Notes: generated from the sequence alone by a model not told the origin. Numbered from the stretch's first letter, positions 1 through 7,308 are shown. The stretch is 8,982 nucleotides of DNA from an uncultured Oscillospiraceae bacterium (GCA_934515035.1 CAKSXP010000062.1:1-8982); one strand, 5' to 3'. Numbers and translations: made by a program.

Positions 1-1244
1 AGCTTGTTGTTGTGAAGCGCTTCGCTGATCTGCTGCTTCATATACTCAACTTTGGAAAGCTCGACGCCGGTCGAGGATATCAGCAGGCTGGAGCCGACAA
101 ACTCTCCGTTTTTGGTTATGTTGATCTCGCCGAGGACGACTCCGGCGTCCAGAGGCGCCATAAGCTCTTCGCCGTCGCGCTCGGAATAGATGACTACCTC
201 GCGCTCATAGTCGTTGATGTTTGCGTCGTTGGGAAGAAGGAGTGTCACGGAATCCTGCGGACGGACGGAGACGCTGTCCGTTCCGGAAGCCATGGATATC
301 GGCACCTGGGCGATAAGCTCCGTCTCGCGGAGAATGTCGCGGTAGCTGAAGTTCGCAAAGGCCCAGTCGTACAGCGTGATGCTGTCGGTGAAGCTGTTTA
401 TCTGGAGCGTACCGTTGCCCTGATCGACGGCGGTGCTGCCCATGACAACGGCTATCACGTTTATGGAGTCATTTTTGGCGCTGGAAACAAGGCAGTAGCC
501 GGCAGCGGAGGTGTGGCCTGTCTTGATGCCGTTGGCTTTTTCATAAAAATAGCTGTCGCCATAGATGGAGTTTTCGTTGATAAGCGCGTTGGAATTCTGG
601 AGCTCGCGCTGGGCGGACATGTTGGTCGCGGGAACGGTATGCTCAGCCGTGCCGCAGATCTCCATGAACAGGCTGTTTGAAGCCGCGGCGGAGGCGATAA
701 TGGACATATCGCGCGCCGTTGTGTAGTGGCTCTCGTTCGGGATGCCGTGGGTGTTGGCAAAGTGGGTCCCCGTGCAGCCAAGCTCGGCGGCGCGGGCGTT
801 CATCATGTCCACAAAGTTATAAATGGCTCCGCCTATGTACTCGGCGATGACGTTGCAGGCGTCGTTGCCGGAAGAGAGCATCGCGCAGTAGAGAAGGTTT
901 TCAAGACTCATGGTCTCGCCGATCTGGATATTGGCCGAACTGCCGTCGTCGATGAGGTCGTATGTCATGTTGGAGCTTGCGGTGACCTGATCGCTGATGG
1001 AGGCGCTGCCGGCCTCGATGGCTTCGCACGCGAGCATAACGGTCATGATCTTCGTTGTGCTTGCGGGATATACCAGCGCGTCGGCATTTTTGCTGTACAG
1101 TTCCTGTCCGGTGGTCGTTTCGATCAGCATTACGGCGTTTGCGGTTGTGACCGGCTCGTCCAGAGCGGCGGCGGGCGTGGACAACAGCGGCGCGAAAAGA
1201 AGCGACGCGATCAAAAATAAGGTCAAGAGTTGGAATTTTTTCAT
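1..1244 (-). CDS. D-alanyl-D-alanine carboxypeptidase (S11 family, DacF/PBP5-like), C-terminus cut by window edge
   Basis: A secreted penicillin-binding protein that removes the terminal D-Ala from peptidoglycan stem pentapeptides. Reading the minus strand from ATG at 1244 gives 414 codons, open to the window edge, so the stop lies outside. Residues 1-27 look like a signal peptide: MKK, a hydrophobic stretch, then TPAAA with likely cleavage after A27. The three S11 motifs are all present and correctly ordered: SxxK as S62-T-T-K65, SGN at 125-127 and KTG at 241-243. After about residue 300 a beta-rich region matches the PBP5 C-terminal domain position. The start is supported by GGAG six bases upstream and by a sigma-A promoter at 1314-1342. 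The gene is divergent from the comEA-like operon. Family identity is secure; whether it is the sporulation paralogue (DacF/DacB) or the vegetative DacA cannot be decided here. Confidence 0.95.
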   Translation of the reverse strand, partial: MKKFQLLTLFLIASLLFAPLLSTPAAALDEPVTTANAVMLIETTTGQELYSKNADALVYPASTTKIMTVMLACEAIEAGSASISDQVTASSNMTYDLIDDGSSANIQIGETMSLENLLYCAMLSSGNDACNVIAEYIGGAIYNFVDMMNARAAELGCTGTHFANTHGIPNESHYTTARDMSIIASAAASNSLFMEICGTAEHTVPATNMSAQRELQNSNALINENSIYGDSYFYEKANGIKTGHTSAAGYCLVSSAKNDSINVIAVVMGSTAVDQGNGTLQINSFTDSITLYDWAFANFSYRDILRETELIAQVPISMASGTDSVSVRPQDSVTLLLPNDANINDYEREVVIYSERDGEELMAPLDAGVVLGEINITKNGEFVGSSLLISSTGVELSKVEYMKQQISEALHNNK

Positions 1245-1376
1245 GTTAATCTCCAGCGATGTGTGTTATGATTGACTCATGAAGAGACAGGGAGAGAGAA
1301 TAAATCTTTCTATATTATAAGGATTTGCCCTGAGAAAAGCAACATAAAAAAGTTACAGTATGTTTGGAAAAGGGTG
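1245..1376. other. Divergent intergenic region between the carboxypeptidase and the comEA-like operon
   Basis: This 132-bp, relatively AT-rich spacer separates two divergent genes. The minus-strand promoter is clear. On the plus strand I could not find a convincing -35/-10 pair with proper spacing for the six-gene operon. TTGACT at 1272-1277 has no acceptable -10 seventeen bases downstream. The operon promoter must still lie here or be of a non-sigma-A type, because the flanking gene is transcribed away from it. Confidence 0.6.
1314..1342 (-). promoter_or_regulatory. Sigma-A promoter for the D-Ala-D-Ala carboxypeptidase
   Basis: On the minus strand there is a -35 TTGCTT (1337-1342), a 17-bp spacer and a perfect -10 TATAAT (1314-1319). 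Transcription would start near 1306, leaving a 5' leader of about 60 nt before the ATG at 1244. A housekeeping-type promoter argues for vegetative expression. It does not exclude additional sporulation promoters. Confidence 0.75.
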
Positions 1377-1772
1377 ATGGAGCTGAAAACGCTTACATGG
1401 GCGGAGGTCACGGCGATCATTATCTGCATCGGTTTTATGACGTTTGCGGCGCTGCAAAGGTTTCTCCCGGTGGGGGAAGAGGCCGGCTTTGTCGTCGAAA
1501 ACGCCGTGGCGGAGGATACGGAAGTCATCGGCGAGACGCACTTTGCAGACGGAAAGCTGTGTCTGAACAGCGCGACGGCGCAGGAGCTTGAGCAGCTCCC
1601 CGGAATAGGAGAGGCGCTGGCGGCGCGGATTATCGCTTACCGGGAAGAGAACGGCCCCTTTAAGGAACTTGAAGAGCTTGACAACGTCTACGGGATAGGC
1701 GAAAGTATACTGAAGAATATAAGCGAATATCTCACTTTGGAGGAATATAATGAAGATTCTGGTGGTCGATGA
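1377..1772 (+). CDS. Short membrane-anchored ComEA-like helix-hairpin-helix protein
   Basis: A 131-residue protein with a single N-terminal membrane segment (about 8-26). An acidic linker follows, then a tandem helix-hairpin-helix module at about 62-120 with hairpins LPGIG (74-78) and VYGIG (104-108). The LNSATAQELEQLPGIG signature is typical of ComEA, the surface DNA receptor of competence, whose HhH pair binds duplex DNA non-specifically. By analogy it should sit in the membrane with the HhH domain outside. The SLBB domain found in classical ComEA is absent, and comEB/comEC do not follow. ATG at 1377 is chosen because the membrane segment starts just after it. The ribosome site is weak (GGA about 8 bases upstream; AAAAGGG is only 2 bases away). 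The 3' end overlaps the response regulator by 23 bp and contains that gene's ribosome site, so the two are probably co-expressed. A role in competence is not shown. Confidence 0.85.
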   Translation: MELKTLTWAEVTAIIICIGFMTFAALQRFLPVGEEAGFVVENAVAEDTEVIGETHFADGKLCLNSATAQELEQLPGIGEALAARIIAYREENGPFKELEELDNVYGIGESILKNISEYLTLEEYNEDSGGR

Positions 1773-2433
1773 CGAAAAATTGCTCGTAAAGGGCATCAAA
1801 TTCAATCTCGAGAGCGAGGGTTATGAGGTGGACGCCTGCTACGACGGGGAGACCGGAGTGGAGATGGCGCGCAGCGGAAAATATGCCCTCATCCTGCTCG
1901 ATCTCATGATGCCGAAGGTGGACGGGCTGGAGGCCTGCATGAAGATACGCGAGTTTTCAACGGTGCCGATCATAATGCTGACGGCGAAGAGCGAGGATTC
2001 CGACAAGATAATCGGCTTTGAATGCGGCGCCGACGACTATATCACAAAGCCCTTCAACATCCTTGAGCTGAAAGCGCGCATCCGCGCTCTGCTTCGCCGC
2101 GCGTCCATACAGAATGTACAGGAAAAGCAGATCAGCCGTCTGTCCAGGGGACACATAACGCTTGACGTTGAACGCCGCCTTGCTTACAAAGACGATACTC
2201 CGGTGGAACTCACCGTTAAGGAGTTTGACGTTATGGAGCTACTCATGCGCAATCCCGGAAAGGTATATTCGCGCGAGAATCTGCTGAATACCGTCTGGGG
2301 CGTGGATTATATGGGCGACGTGAGAACGGTGGACGTGCACATCCGCCGCCTGCGCGAGAAGCTGGAGCGCAATCCGGCCTCTCCGGAATATATCTGCACC
2401 AAGTGGGGCGTAGGCTATTACTTCAGCGACTGA
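1750..2433 (+). CDS. OmpR/PhoB-family response regulator
   Basis: A 227-residue DNA-binding response regulator, full length for the family. Residues 1-118 form the receiver domain: acidic pair D7-D8, phospho-acceptor D51 (in LLDLMMP), switch T78 and K100 (in ITKPF). Residues about 130-225 form the winged-helix DNA-binding domain, with LTVKEFDVMELL, the recognition-helix region around VRTVDVHIRRLREKL, and the closing WGVGYYF wing. The start has a strong GGAGG six bases upstream, lying inside the end of the comEA-like gene. The cognate kinase follows after 36 bp. It resembles PhoP/WalR-type regulators, but sequence reading alone cannot give the regulon. Confidence 0.97.
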   Translation: MKILVVDDEKLLVKGIKFNLESEGYEVDACYDGETGVEMARSGKYALILLDLMMPKVDGLEACMKIREFSTVPIIMLTAKSEDSDKIIGFECGADDYITKPFNILELKARIRALLRRASIQNVQEKQISRLSRGHITLDVERRLAYKDDTPVELTVKEFDVMELLMRNPGKVYSRENLLNTVWGVDYMGDVRTVDVHIRRLREKLERNPASPEYICTKWGVGYYFSD

Positions 2434-2469
2434 ACAGACAGAGCTTGACACAAGGCAGGGAACTGCACA

Positions 2470-3912
2470 ATGGAATTGAACGTAAAAAAGAAGCGCGTAC
2501 AGCTGCGCACGAGCGTACAGCTTAAATTCACCGCGCTTCTTCTTATGCTTATAATGGTGCTGCTCATCGTGGTCAACACATATCCGGTCATAGCGGCGAG
2601 AAACCTCGTGTTCTCGTCAAAGGAGACTTCGCTTGAGGCGCAGGCGTCCGTCATGTCATCAACGCTCTCGGTGCTGGAGAGCCTGACGCCGGAAAGCGTC
2701 GCGCAGGTAATGGAGCTGCTCGACGTGACGGCAATGTCCCGCGTTATAGTGACCGACGACAGCGGACTTGTCCTTTACGACACATCACCGACCAACCCGA
2801 GCGTCGGAAGCTTTGCGCTGTTTTCGGAGCTTGCACAGGCGCTGGGCGGAAAGGTCGTTTTCTATTCCCGCTTCACGGGAGAGGCGTTCATGAGCCGCGC
2901 ATCGATGCCGGTGAGCAGCCGCGGCGCGGTCATAGGCGCTGTTTATCTCTATGAATATGACTCCGGGGCCGCGGAGCTCGTGCTGGGCCAGCAGAGCATT
3001 CTCCGCAGCGTTTCGAACGTTATCGCGGCGCTCGCGGTCGTCATGGTCCTGTTTTCCACCCGTGCGCTGACGAGGAGGATAACGGAGCTTGTCCGTGCTA
3101 TCAGGATAGTGCGCGACGGGGAATACGGCTATCGCGTTGATATAAAGGGCAATGACGAGCTTTCCGACCTGGGCGACGAGTTCAACAACCTTACCCAGCG
3201 CCTCCAGAACACCGAAGAGCTGCGCCGCCGCTTCGTTTCGGACGCCTCGCATGAGCTGAAAACGCCCCTGGCGTCGATAAGGCTGCTGGCGGACAGCATC
3301 GTGCAGAACGATAACATGCCCTCCGACATGATGCGCGAATTTGCTTCGGATATCGGCGAGGAGGCAGAGCGCCTTCAGCGCATTTCCGAAAAGCTGCTCA
3401 GCCTTACGCGCCTGGACAGCGAGACAGAAACGGCGCTGGAGCCGGTGGACGTCAAGGCCGTGGCGGTAAAAACGCTGCACCTGCTGTGGCCGCTGGCGAA
3501 CGAGCGCTCCGTAAAGCTTGAAGACAAGCTCAACGATGGCTGCATCGTTCTCGGAAATGGAGATAACATATACCAGATCATCTTCAACCTTGTTGAGAAC
3601 GCGATAAAGTACAATGTAAAGGACGGGCTTGTGCGCCTGCTTCTGTATGCGGACGGCGACAGGATATGCCTTATAGTGGACGACACCGGAATAGGGATAC
3701 CGGACGAGGACAAGCCGAACGTGTTCTCGCGCTTCTACCGTGTTGACAAGGCGCGCTCCCGAGCCTCCGGCGGCAGCGGACTTGGTCTTTCCATCGTCCG
3801 GGACGCCGTCATGCTGCACGGAGGGACGATAGAGGTCCAGAACAGACAGCCGCAGGGGACCCGCTTCATCGTAACGTTTCCGCGATATGAACAGGAGGAG
3901 GCAGCAGAATGA
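2470..3912 (+). CDS. Membrane sensor histidine kinase (HAMP, HisKA, HATPase_c)
   Basis: A 480-residue kinase, partner of the preceding regulator. Order: basic N-terminus; TM1 about 20-43; an extracytoplasmic sensor of about 137 residues (44-180); TM2 about 181-198; HAMP about 197-250; dimerisation/phospho-acceptor domain with H261 in the SHELKTPL box; and ATP-binding domain with N-box N377 (NLVENAIKY), G1 box DTGIGI (405-410), F box around FSRFYRVDKARS and G2 box GSGLGL (435-440). All residues needed for kinase activity are present. The sensor contains VIVTDDSGLVLYDT (93-105) and a later SRGAVIGAVYLYE strand, a pattern like PDC/Cache-type folds. No ligand can be inferred. Overall architecture is PhoR/WalK-like but without a visible cytoplasmic PAS. 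The stop overlaps the next ATG by 4 bp (ATGA), so the lipoprotein is translationally coupled to it. Confidence 0.96.
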   Translation: MELNVKKKRVQLRTSVQLKFTALLLMLIMVLLIVVNTYPVIAARNLVFSSKETSLEAQASVMSSTLSVLESLTPESVAQVMELLDVTAMSRVIVTDDSGLVLYDTSPTNPSVGSFALFSELAQALGGKVVFYSRFTGEAFMSRASMPVSSRGAVIGAVYLYEYDSGAAELVLGQQSILRSVSNVIAALAVVMVLFSTRALTRRITELVRAIRIVRDGEYGYRVDIKGNDELSDLGDEFNNLTQRLQNTEELRRRFVSDASHELKTPLASIRLLADSIVQNDNMPSDMMREFASDIGEEAERLQRISEKLLSLTRLDSETETALEPVDVKAVAVKTLHLLWPLANERSVKLEDKLNDGCIVLGNGDNIYQIIFNLVENAIKYNVKDGLVRLLLYADGDRICLIVDDTGIGIPDEDKPNVFSRFYRVDKARSRASGGSGLGLSIVRDAVMLHGGTIEVQNRQPQGTRFIVTFPRYEQEEAAE

Positions 3913-5222
3913 AAAAGAGATCGATCGCGGTATTGTGCCTGGCCGCTATTCTGCTGTGCGCCTGCGGAAAAAGCAGCAGCCGCGGCGGAGAGACCGTTGA
4001 GGTGTATCGCGTGGTAAACACGGAATACCAGACGGGGGGAGAACTTCTCCGGGCTGAGGTCCTGAATAAGGCCGAGGGCATGACAAAGCTGAATTTCATA
4101 CTCAGCCAGCTTCAGAAGGAGTCTGCTTCTCCGGAGCTGGGCCGGTCGATGCCCGAAAACATTGAGATCGTATCGCATTCGCTCGTCGGCACGGAGATGA
4201 TGCTCGAGCTGAGCGAGGAATATCTCAAGCTGTCCGGCATCGAAAAAACGCTGACGGATTACTGCATCGCGCTGAGCCTGCTCAACCTGAACCAGATACA
4301 GACGGTGTCCATATACGTCAAAGGCGAGCTCGTGACGCCCGGACTGTCCGGCGGCGATGTGTTGCTGTACGACGGGGAGGAGAGTCCCTATGAAAAACAG
4401 GTGAGGCTCTATTTTGCCGAACGCAGCTCCAGATATCTCACCGCGGAATATCATACGCTCAGCGTGTCGGACGACGCGATGCTTGAAAGATATGTGATCG
4501 ACGAGCTTCTGCGCGGCCCGAACGACGATCTGCTGGTGTCCGCTATCCCGGAAGGGACGGAGCTTGTTTCGGTAACGACGGAGGACGGCCTGTGTACGGT
4601 CTGCCTTTCAAGCGAGTTCTGGGTCAACCGTCCCGACAGCTTTATGGGAGAGAGACTGGCGGTATATTCAATAGTGAACTCGCTGACGTCTCTGGCCGAG
4701 GTGAACCGGGTCGTTATCAGCGTCGATGGGATGCCCTCCGGAAGATATGTATATATGGACCTGAACTCGCAGCTTGAGCGCTGTGAAAGCGTTATCGGCC
4801 CGGTGAACACTGCCAAGGGAGAGATGGATGTTGACATCTATATGGCAATCCCCGGACTTGACAGGATCACTCCGGTTCCTTATATTGTTGAACGGGACGA
4901 ATATCTCAGCGTCGAGGCATGCGTCATACTCGCAATGACGGAGGCGGCCAGCGAGGGCGGCGTTATATCGCTTCTGAGCCAGTGCGGCAGGCCGAACCTT
5001 GTCAGCACGAGAAACGGCGTATGCACAGTCGATGTGCCGGCAGGCTTTTTCGACAGCTGCGGAGATAACAGGACCCTTGCCGCCGAGGCACTCATCGCTA
5101 CGGTCTGCTCCATCGAAGGAGTGAACGCCGTCAGCCTGACTGTGGACGGCGCTCCGCTGGAGCTTGACGGTGAAGAGTATTCCAACGCAAGAAAACCTGA
5201 TGAGGAGATCATACTGAATTGA
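3909..5222 (+). CDS. GerMN-domain lipoprotein with three GerMN-like repeats
   Basis: A 437-residue predicted lipoprotein. The signal peptide MKKRSIAVLCLAAILLCAC ends in a lipobox with C19 as the lipidated cysteine, so the protein should sit on the outer face of the membrane. After that I see three repeats of one fold at about 29-142, 164-276 and 305-420. Each ends in the same pattern: a variable strand, a short S-x-x-F/Y turn, a helix, then a VxxVxxxVDG-type strand. Examples are LELSEEY (99-105), VCLSSEF (231-237), VISVDG (269-274) and LTVDG (410-414). This matches the GerMN (sporulation/germination) domain family. The third copy is more divergent, with VPAGF in place of SxxF. An AGGAGG ribosome site ends ten bases before the ATG, and the start overlaps the kinase stop by 4 bp. 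Function is unknown; a link to the kinase or to envelope/peptidoglycan processes is inferred from context. Confidence 0.85.
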   Translation: MKKRSIAVLCLAAILLCACGKSSSRGGETVEVYRVVNTEYQTGGELLRAEVLNKAEGMTKLNFILSQLQKESASPELGRSMPENIEIVSHSLVGTEMMLELSEEYLKLSGIEKTLTDYCIALSLLNLNQIQTVSIYVKGELVTPGLSGGDVLLYDGEESPYEKQVRLYFAERSSRYLTAEYHTLSVSDDAMLERYVIDELLRGPNDDLLVSAIPEGTELVSVTTEDGLCTVCLSSEFWVNRPDSFMGERLAVYSIVNSLTSLAEVNRVVISVDGMPSGRYVYMDLNSQLERCESVIGPVNTAKGEMDVDIYMAIPGLDRITPVPYIVERDEYLSVEACVILAMTEAASEGGVISLLSQCGRPNLVSTRNGVCTVDVPAGFFDSCGDNRTLAAEALIATVCSIEGVNAVSLTVDGAPLELDGEEYSNARKPDEEIILN

Positions 5223-5713
5223 CGATACCTGTTCCAGACATAAAAAGACGCGATATATATGAGCTTGAGCCCGAAACGCTGCTCAGGCGCGGCATTCGCC
5301 TGGTGTTTCTCGACGTGGACAATACCCTGATGCCGTATGGGACCGACAAGGCGACTCCGGAGCTTTGCGGCTGGGTAGAGAAGATGAAGAACGAAGGGCT
5401 GGAGCTATTTATCCTTTCCAACAACAAGGGGAAAAGACCGGAAATATTCGCCCGCCAGCTTGGGCTGGAATTCGTCGGCCGTGCCCGTAAACCGAAAACG
5501 GAGAAGCTGCTCTCCGTATGCGCGGATAAGGGACTGCGTGCGCAGGAATGTGCGCTGGTGGGGGACCAGATATATACCGATATTCTCTGTGCCAGACGTG
5601 CCGGAGCAGTCGGCGTACTCGTCAGGCCCATCAGATTCTCAAACCCGTTTTTTGTTATCAGATATATTGCGGAACTTCCGTTCCGCTGTGTGAATAAGGA
5701 GGCAAAATTATGA
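5219..5713 (+). CDS. yqeG: YqeG-family HAD phosphatase (TTG start)
   Basis: A 164-residue HAD-superfamily IIIA hydrolase of the YqeG/GEP4-like group. Relatives include the mitochondrial phosphatidylglycerophosphate phosphatase, so a lipid-phosphate substrate is possible but unproven. Catalytic motifs: DVDNTL with nucleophile D32 and acid/base D34; motif II S67 in FILSNN; motif III K91/K93 in ARKPKTEK; and motif IV GDQIYTD with D116 and D121. No signal peptide or membrane segment, so it is cytoplasmic. The start is a TTG overlapping the stop of the lipoprotein gene (TTGA). It is supported by GAGGAG at 5202-5207 and by the family's typical N-terminus, a short leader before the first strand. The stop overlaps the next gene's ATG by 4 bp. 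Confidence 0.92.
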   Translation: MTIPVPDIKRRDIYELEPETLLRRGIRLVFLDVDNTLMPYGTDKATPELCGWVEKMKNEGLELFILSNNKGKRPEIFARQLGLEFVGRARKPKTEKLLSVCADKGLRAQECALVGDQIYTDILCARRAGAVGVLVRPIRFSNPFFVIRYIAELPFRCVNKEAKL

Positions 5714-6777
5714 ACAACATAAAAAAAATACAGCAGGCACTGCCTGAAAATGTCGATGCCGTACTTCTTCTGAGTACGTTCAACCAGCGGTATGCAACGG
5801 GCTTCGCGCTCACCGACGGCGCTGTGATCGTCGGGAAAAAGTCCGCATGGCTCGTGACGGACAGCCGTTATATCGAAGCGGTAAGGCTCCAGGTCACGGG
5901 CGTCGAGTTTGCGCTCATGTCCCAGAGCATGAAGCTCGATGACTGGATAAAGAAAATAGTATCCGAAATGGAAGTAAAAACGCTCGGAGTTGAGGAAGCG
6001 TCCATATCCTATGCTGACTACTGCAAGTATGACAAGCTGCTTGAAGCAAAGCTGGTCCCGGTGCAGAGCGTTTTCGGAACTCTGCGCGCAAGCAAGAGCG
6101 CGGAAGAGCTGGACATCATGATAAAGGCACAGCGCATCGCAGAGGGCGCGCTGGATCAGGTCCTTGGCCTTATCCGCCCCGGCATGACCGAGCATGAGCT
6201 TGCCGCGGAGCTGAATTACCGCATGATGTGTGGCGGCGCGGACGGCATTTCCTTCGACACGATCGCGGTGACGGGGTCAAAGACCAGTATGCCCCATGGC
6301 GTTCCGGGGGACAAGGTCATCGCAGAGGGCGATTTTGTGACCATGGACTTTGGCTGCATCAAGGACGGATACTGCTCCGACATGACGCGCACGGTCGCGA
6401 TAGGCTCCGTTACGGACGAGATGCGCAAGGTATATGAAACGGTTCTGGAGGCCCAGCTCACCGGCATAGCGGCCGCAAGGCCCGGCGTTACCGGCAGGGA
6501 TATAGACGCCGCCGCGCGCGCCGTTATCGATAAGGCTGGCTATGGCGAATACTTCGGCCACAGCTTCGGCCACAGTCTCGGCCTTGAGATACACGAGGCG
6601 CCGAATGCCGCGCCCGGCAATGACAAGCCCATGCCCGTCGGCGCGACCATTTCCGCCGAACCCGGCATTTACATTCCGGGCCGGTTCGGCGTCCGCATTG
6701 AGGATGTGCTCTATCTCGGCGAGGACAAAACGGTTGACATAACGCTTGCTCCCAAGGAGCTTATAATAATAAAATAA
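5710..6777 (+). CDS. Xaa-Pro aminopeptidase (M24B metallopeptidase)
   Basis: A 355-residue cytoplasmic peptidase that releases N-terminal residues preceding proline. Residues 1-125 form the creatinase-like N-terminal domain and about 135-350 the pita-bread catalytic domain. Expected dinuclear metal ligands are present: D213 (MDFGCIKDGY), D224 (SDMTRT), H288 (second H of FGHSFGHSLG), E317 (SAEPGIY) and E331 (RIEDV). The likely catalytic histidines are H196 (MPHG) and H295 (EIHEAP). Length fits the short YqhT/PepQ-like class. A strong AAGGAGG lies seven bases before the ATG. The gene ends with tandem TAA TAA stops and is last in its operon. Elongation factor P, which often follows this gene in Firmicutes, is not present here. 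Confidence 0.95.
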   Translation: MNNIKKIQQALPENVDAVLLLSTFNQRYATGFALTDGAVIVGKKSAWLVTDSRYIEAVRLQVTGVEFALMSQSMKLDDWIKKIVSEMEVKTLGVEEASISYADYCKYDKLLEAKLVPVQSVFGTLRASKSAEELDIMIKAQRIAEGALDQVLGLIRPGMTEHELAAELNYRMMCGGADGISFDTIAVTGSKTSMPHGVPGDKVIAEGDFVTMDFGCIKDGYCSDMTRTVAIGSVTDEMRKVYETVLEAQLTGIAAARPGVTGRDIDAAARAVIDKAGYGEYFGHSFGHSLGLEIHEAPNAAPGNDKPMPVGATISAEPGIYIPGRFGVRIEDVLYLGEDKTVDITLAPKELIIIK

Positions 6778-6795
6778 TAATTGCCCTGACAGTCT

Positions 6796-6829
6796 AAAAT
6801 CCGCCGTTCCAACGGAACGGCGGATTTTT
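6796..6829. terminator. Bidirectional rho-independent terminator between convergent genes
   Basis: A perfect inverted repeat: a GC-rich 10-bp arm (6801-6810) pairs with 6814-6823 across a 3-nt AAC loop. The arms extend by AAAAT (6796-6800) against ATTTT (6824-6828), 15 bp in all. A T-run (6825-6829) follows on the plus strand. The A-run before the stem gives a TTTT tail on the minus strand. It lies 18 bp after the peptidase stop and 17 bp after the end of the convergent CBS gene, so it can serve both operons. Confidence 0.93.
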
Positions 6830-6846
6830 GCCGGGGCACGGAAGCA

Positions 6847-7278
6847 CTATTTCCTTCTGTGCAGGTTAGCGCTGATCTCGCTCAAAGCAGAGGCGGCTTC
6901 GGCGCCGCAGCGCCCGCTGCGTATCATGTCGCAGATTGAGATAACGCCGATGGGCCTTCCGTTTTCCACTACGGGAAGTCTGCGCACCTGTGCCTGGCTC
7001 ATTATGTCTGCGGCCTTTTCAACGCTGTCATCCGGTGCGACGGACGATACGCCGCGGCTCATTATCTCGCTCACCTTCGTATGGCGTGGGTCCTCGTCGG
7101 CGGCGACGCAGCGCAGGACGATGTCCCTGTCGGTCACCATGCCGCGGAGATTTCCGTCCGCGCCGCATACCGGCAGCGAGCCGAGATTGTGCCGCGTCAG
7201 CAGCCTTGCAGCCGCGGATACCGGCTCGTCCTGCCTTATGCTGATTATGTGCGGGCTCATAATGTCCGAAACATTCAA
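6847..7278 (-). CDS. Two-CBS-domain protein (TTG start)
   Basis: A 143-residue soluble protein made almost entirely of a CBS pair (Bateman module). CBS1 is about residues 7-58 (VSDIMSPHIISI...LPVCGADGNLRGMVTDRDI). CBS2 is about 72-122 (IMSRGVSSVAPDDSVEKAADIMSQAQVRRLPVVENGRPIGVISICDMI). Such stand-alone modules usually bind adenine nucleotides and act as sensors; no catalytic domain is attached. The frame stays open upstream into spoIIP, but a textbook AAGGAGG (7287-7293) sits exactly eight bases before a TTG at 7278. The protein then begins MNVSDIMS, where CBS proteins of this kind normally start. It lies 64 bp downstream of spoIIP on the same strand, so it may be co-transcribed. The ligand and partner are not deducible. 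Confidence 0.9.
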   Translation of the reverse strand: MNVSDIMSPHIISIRQDEPVSAAARLLTRHNLGSLPVCGADGNLRGMVTDRDIVLRCVAADEDPRHTKVSEIMSRGVSSVAPDDSVEKAADIMSQAQVRRLPVVENGRPIGVISICDMIRSGRCGAEAASALSEISANLHRRK

Positions 7279-7286
7279 AATCAAAA

Positions 7287-7293
7287 CCTCCTT
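7287..7293 (-). promoter_or_regulatory. Ribosome binding site fixing the TTG start of the CBS gene
   Basis: AAGGAGG on the minus strand, eight bases before TTG at 7276-7278. No in-frame ATG or GTG lies at a usable distance, so this site decides the start. Confidence 0.8.
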
Positions 7294-7308
7294 GTCGGTG
7301 ATATATGG

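Noticed and set aside
12..1220. Long plus-strand open frames across the left edge (12-680 and 726-1220)
   Set aside because: They lie antisense to a carboxypeptidase with all three S11 catalytic motifs, have low-complexity Gly/Val/Asp-rich translations and no good ribosome sites. They are by-products of GC-rich codon use.
1272..1376. TTG at 1272 as an upstream start for the ComEA-like protein, and TTGACT there as a -35 box
   Set aside because: The extra 35 residues are not ComEA-like and would bury the membrane segment; ATG at 1377 sits directly before it. No -10 lies at 16-18 bp from TTGACT.
2785..3819. 344-codon minus-strand open frame opposite the histidine kinase
   Set aside because: The kinase frame contains every conserved box; the antisense translation shows no recognisable domain and has no promoter or ribosome site.
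5209..6195. 328-codon minus-strand open frame spanning the YqeG and peptidase genes
   Set aside because: It runs antisense through two genes with intact catalytic motifs and across their junction; the translation is not family-like.
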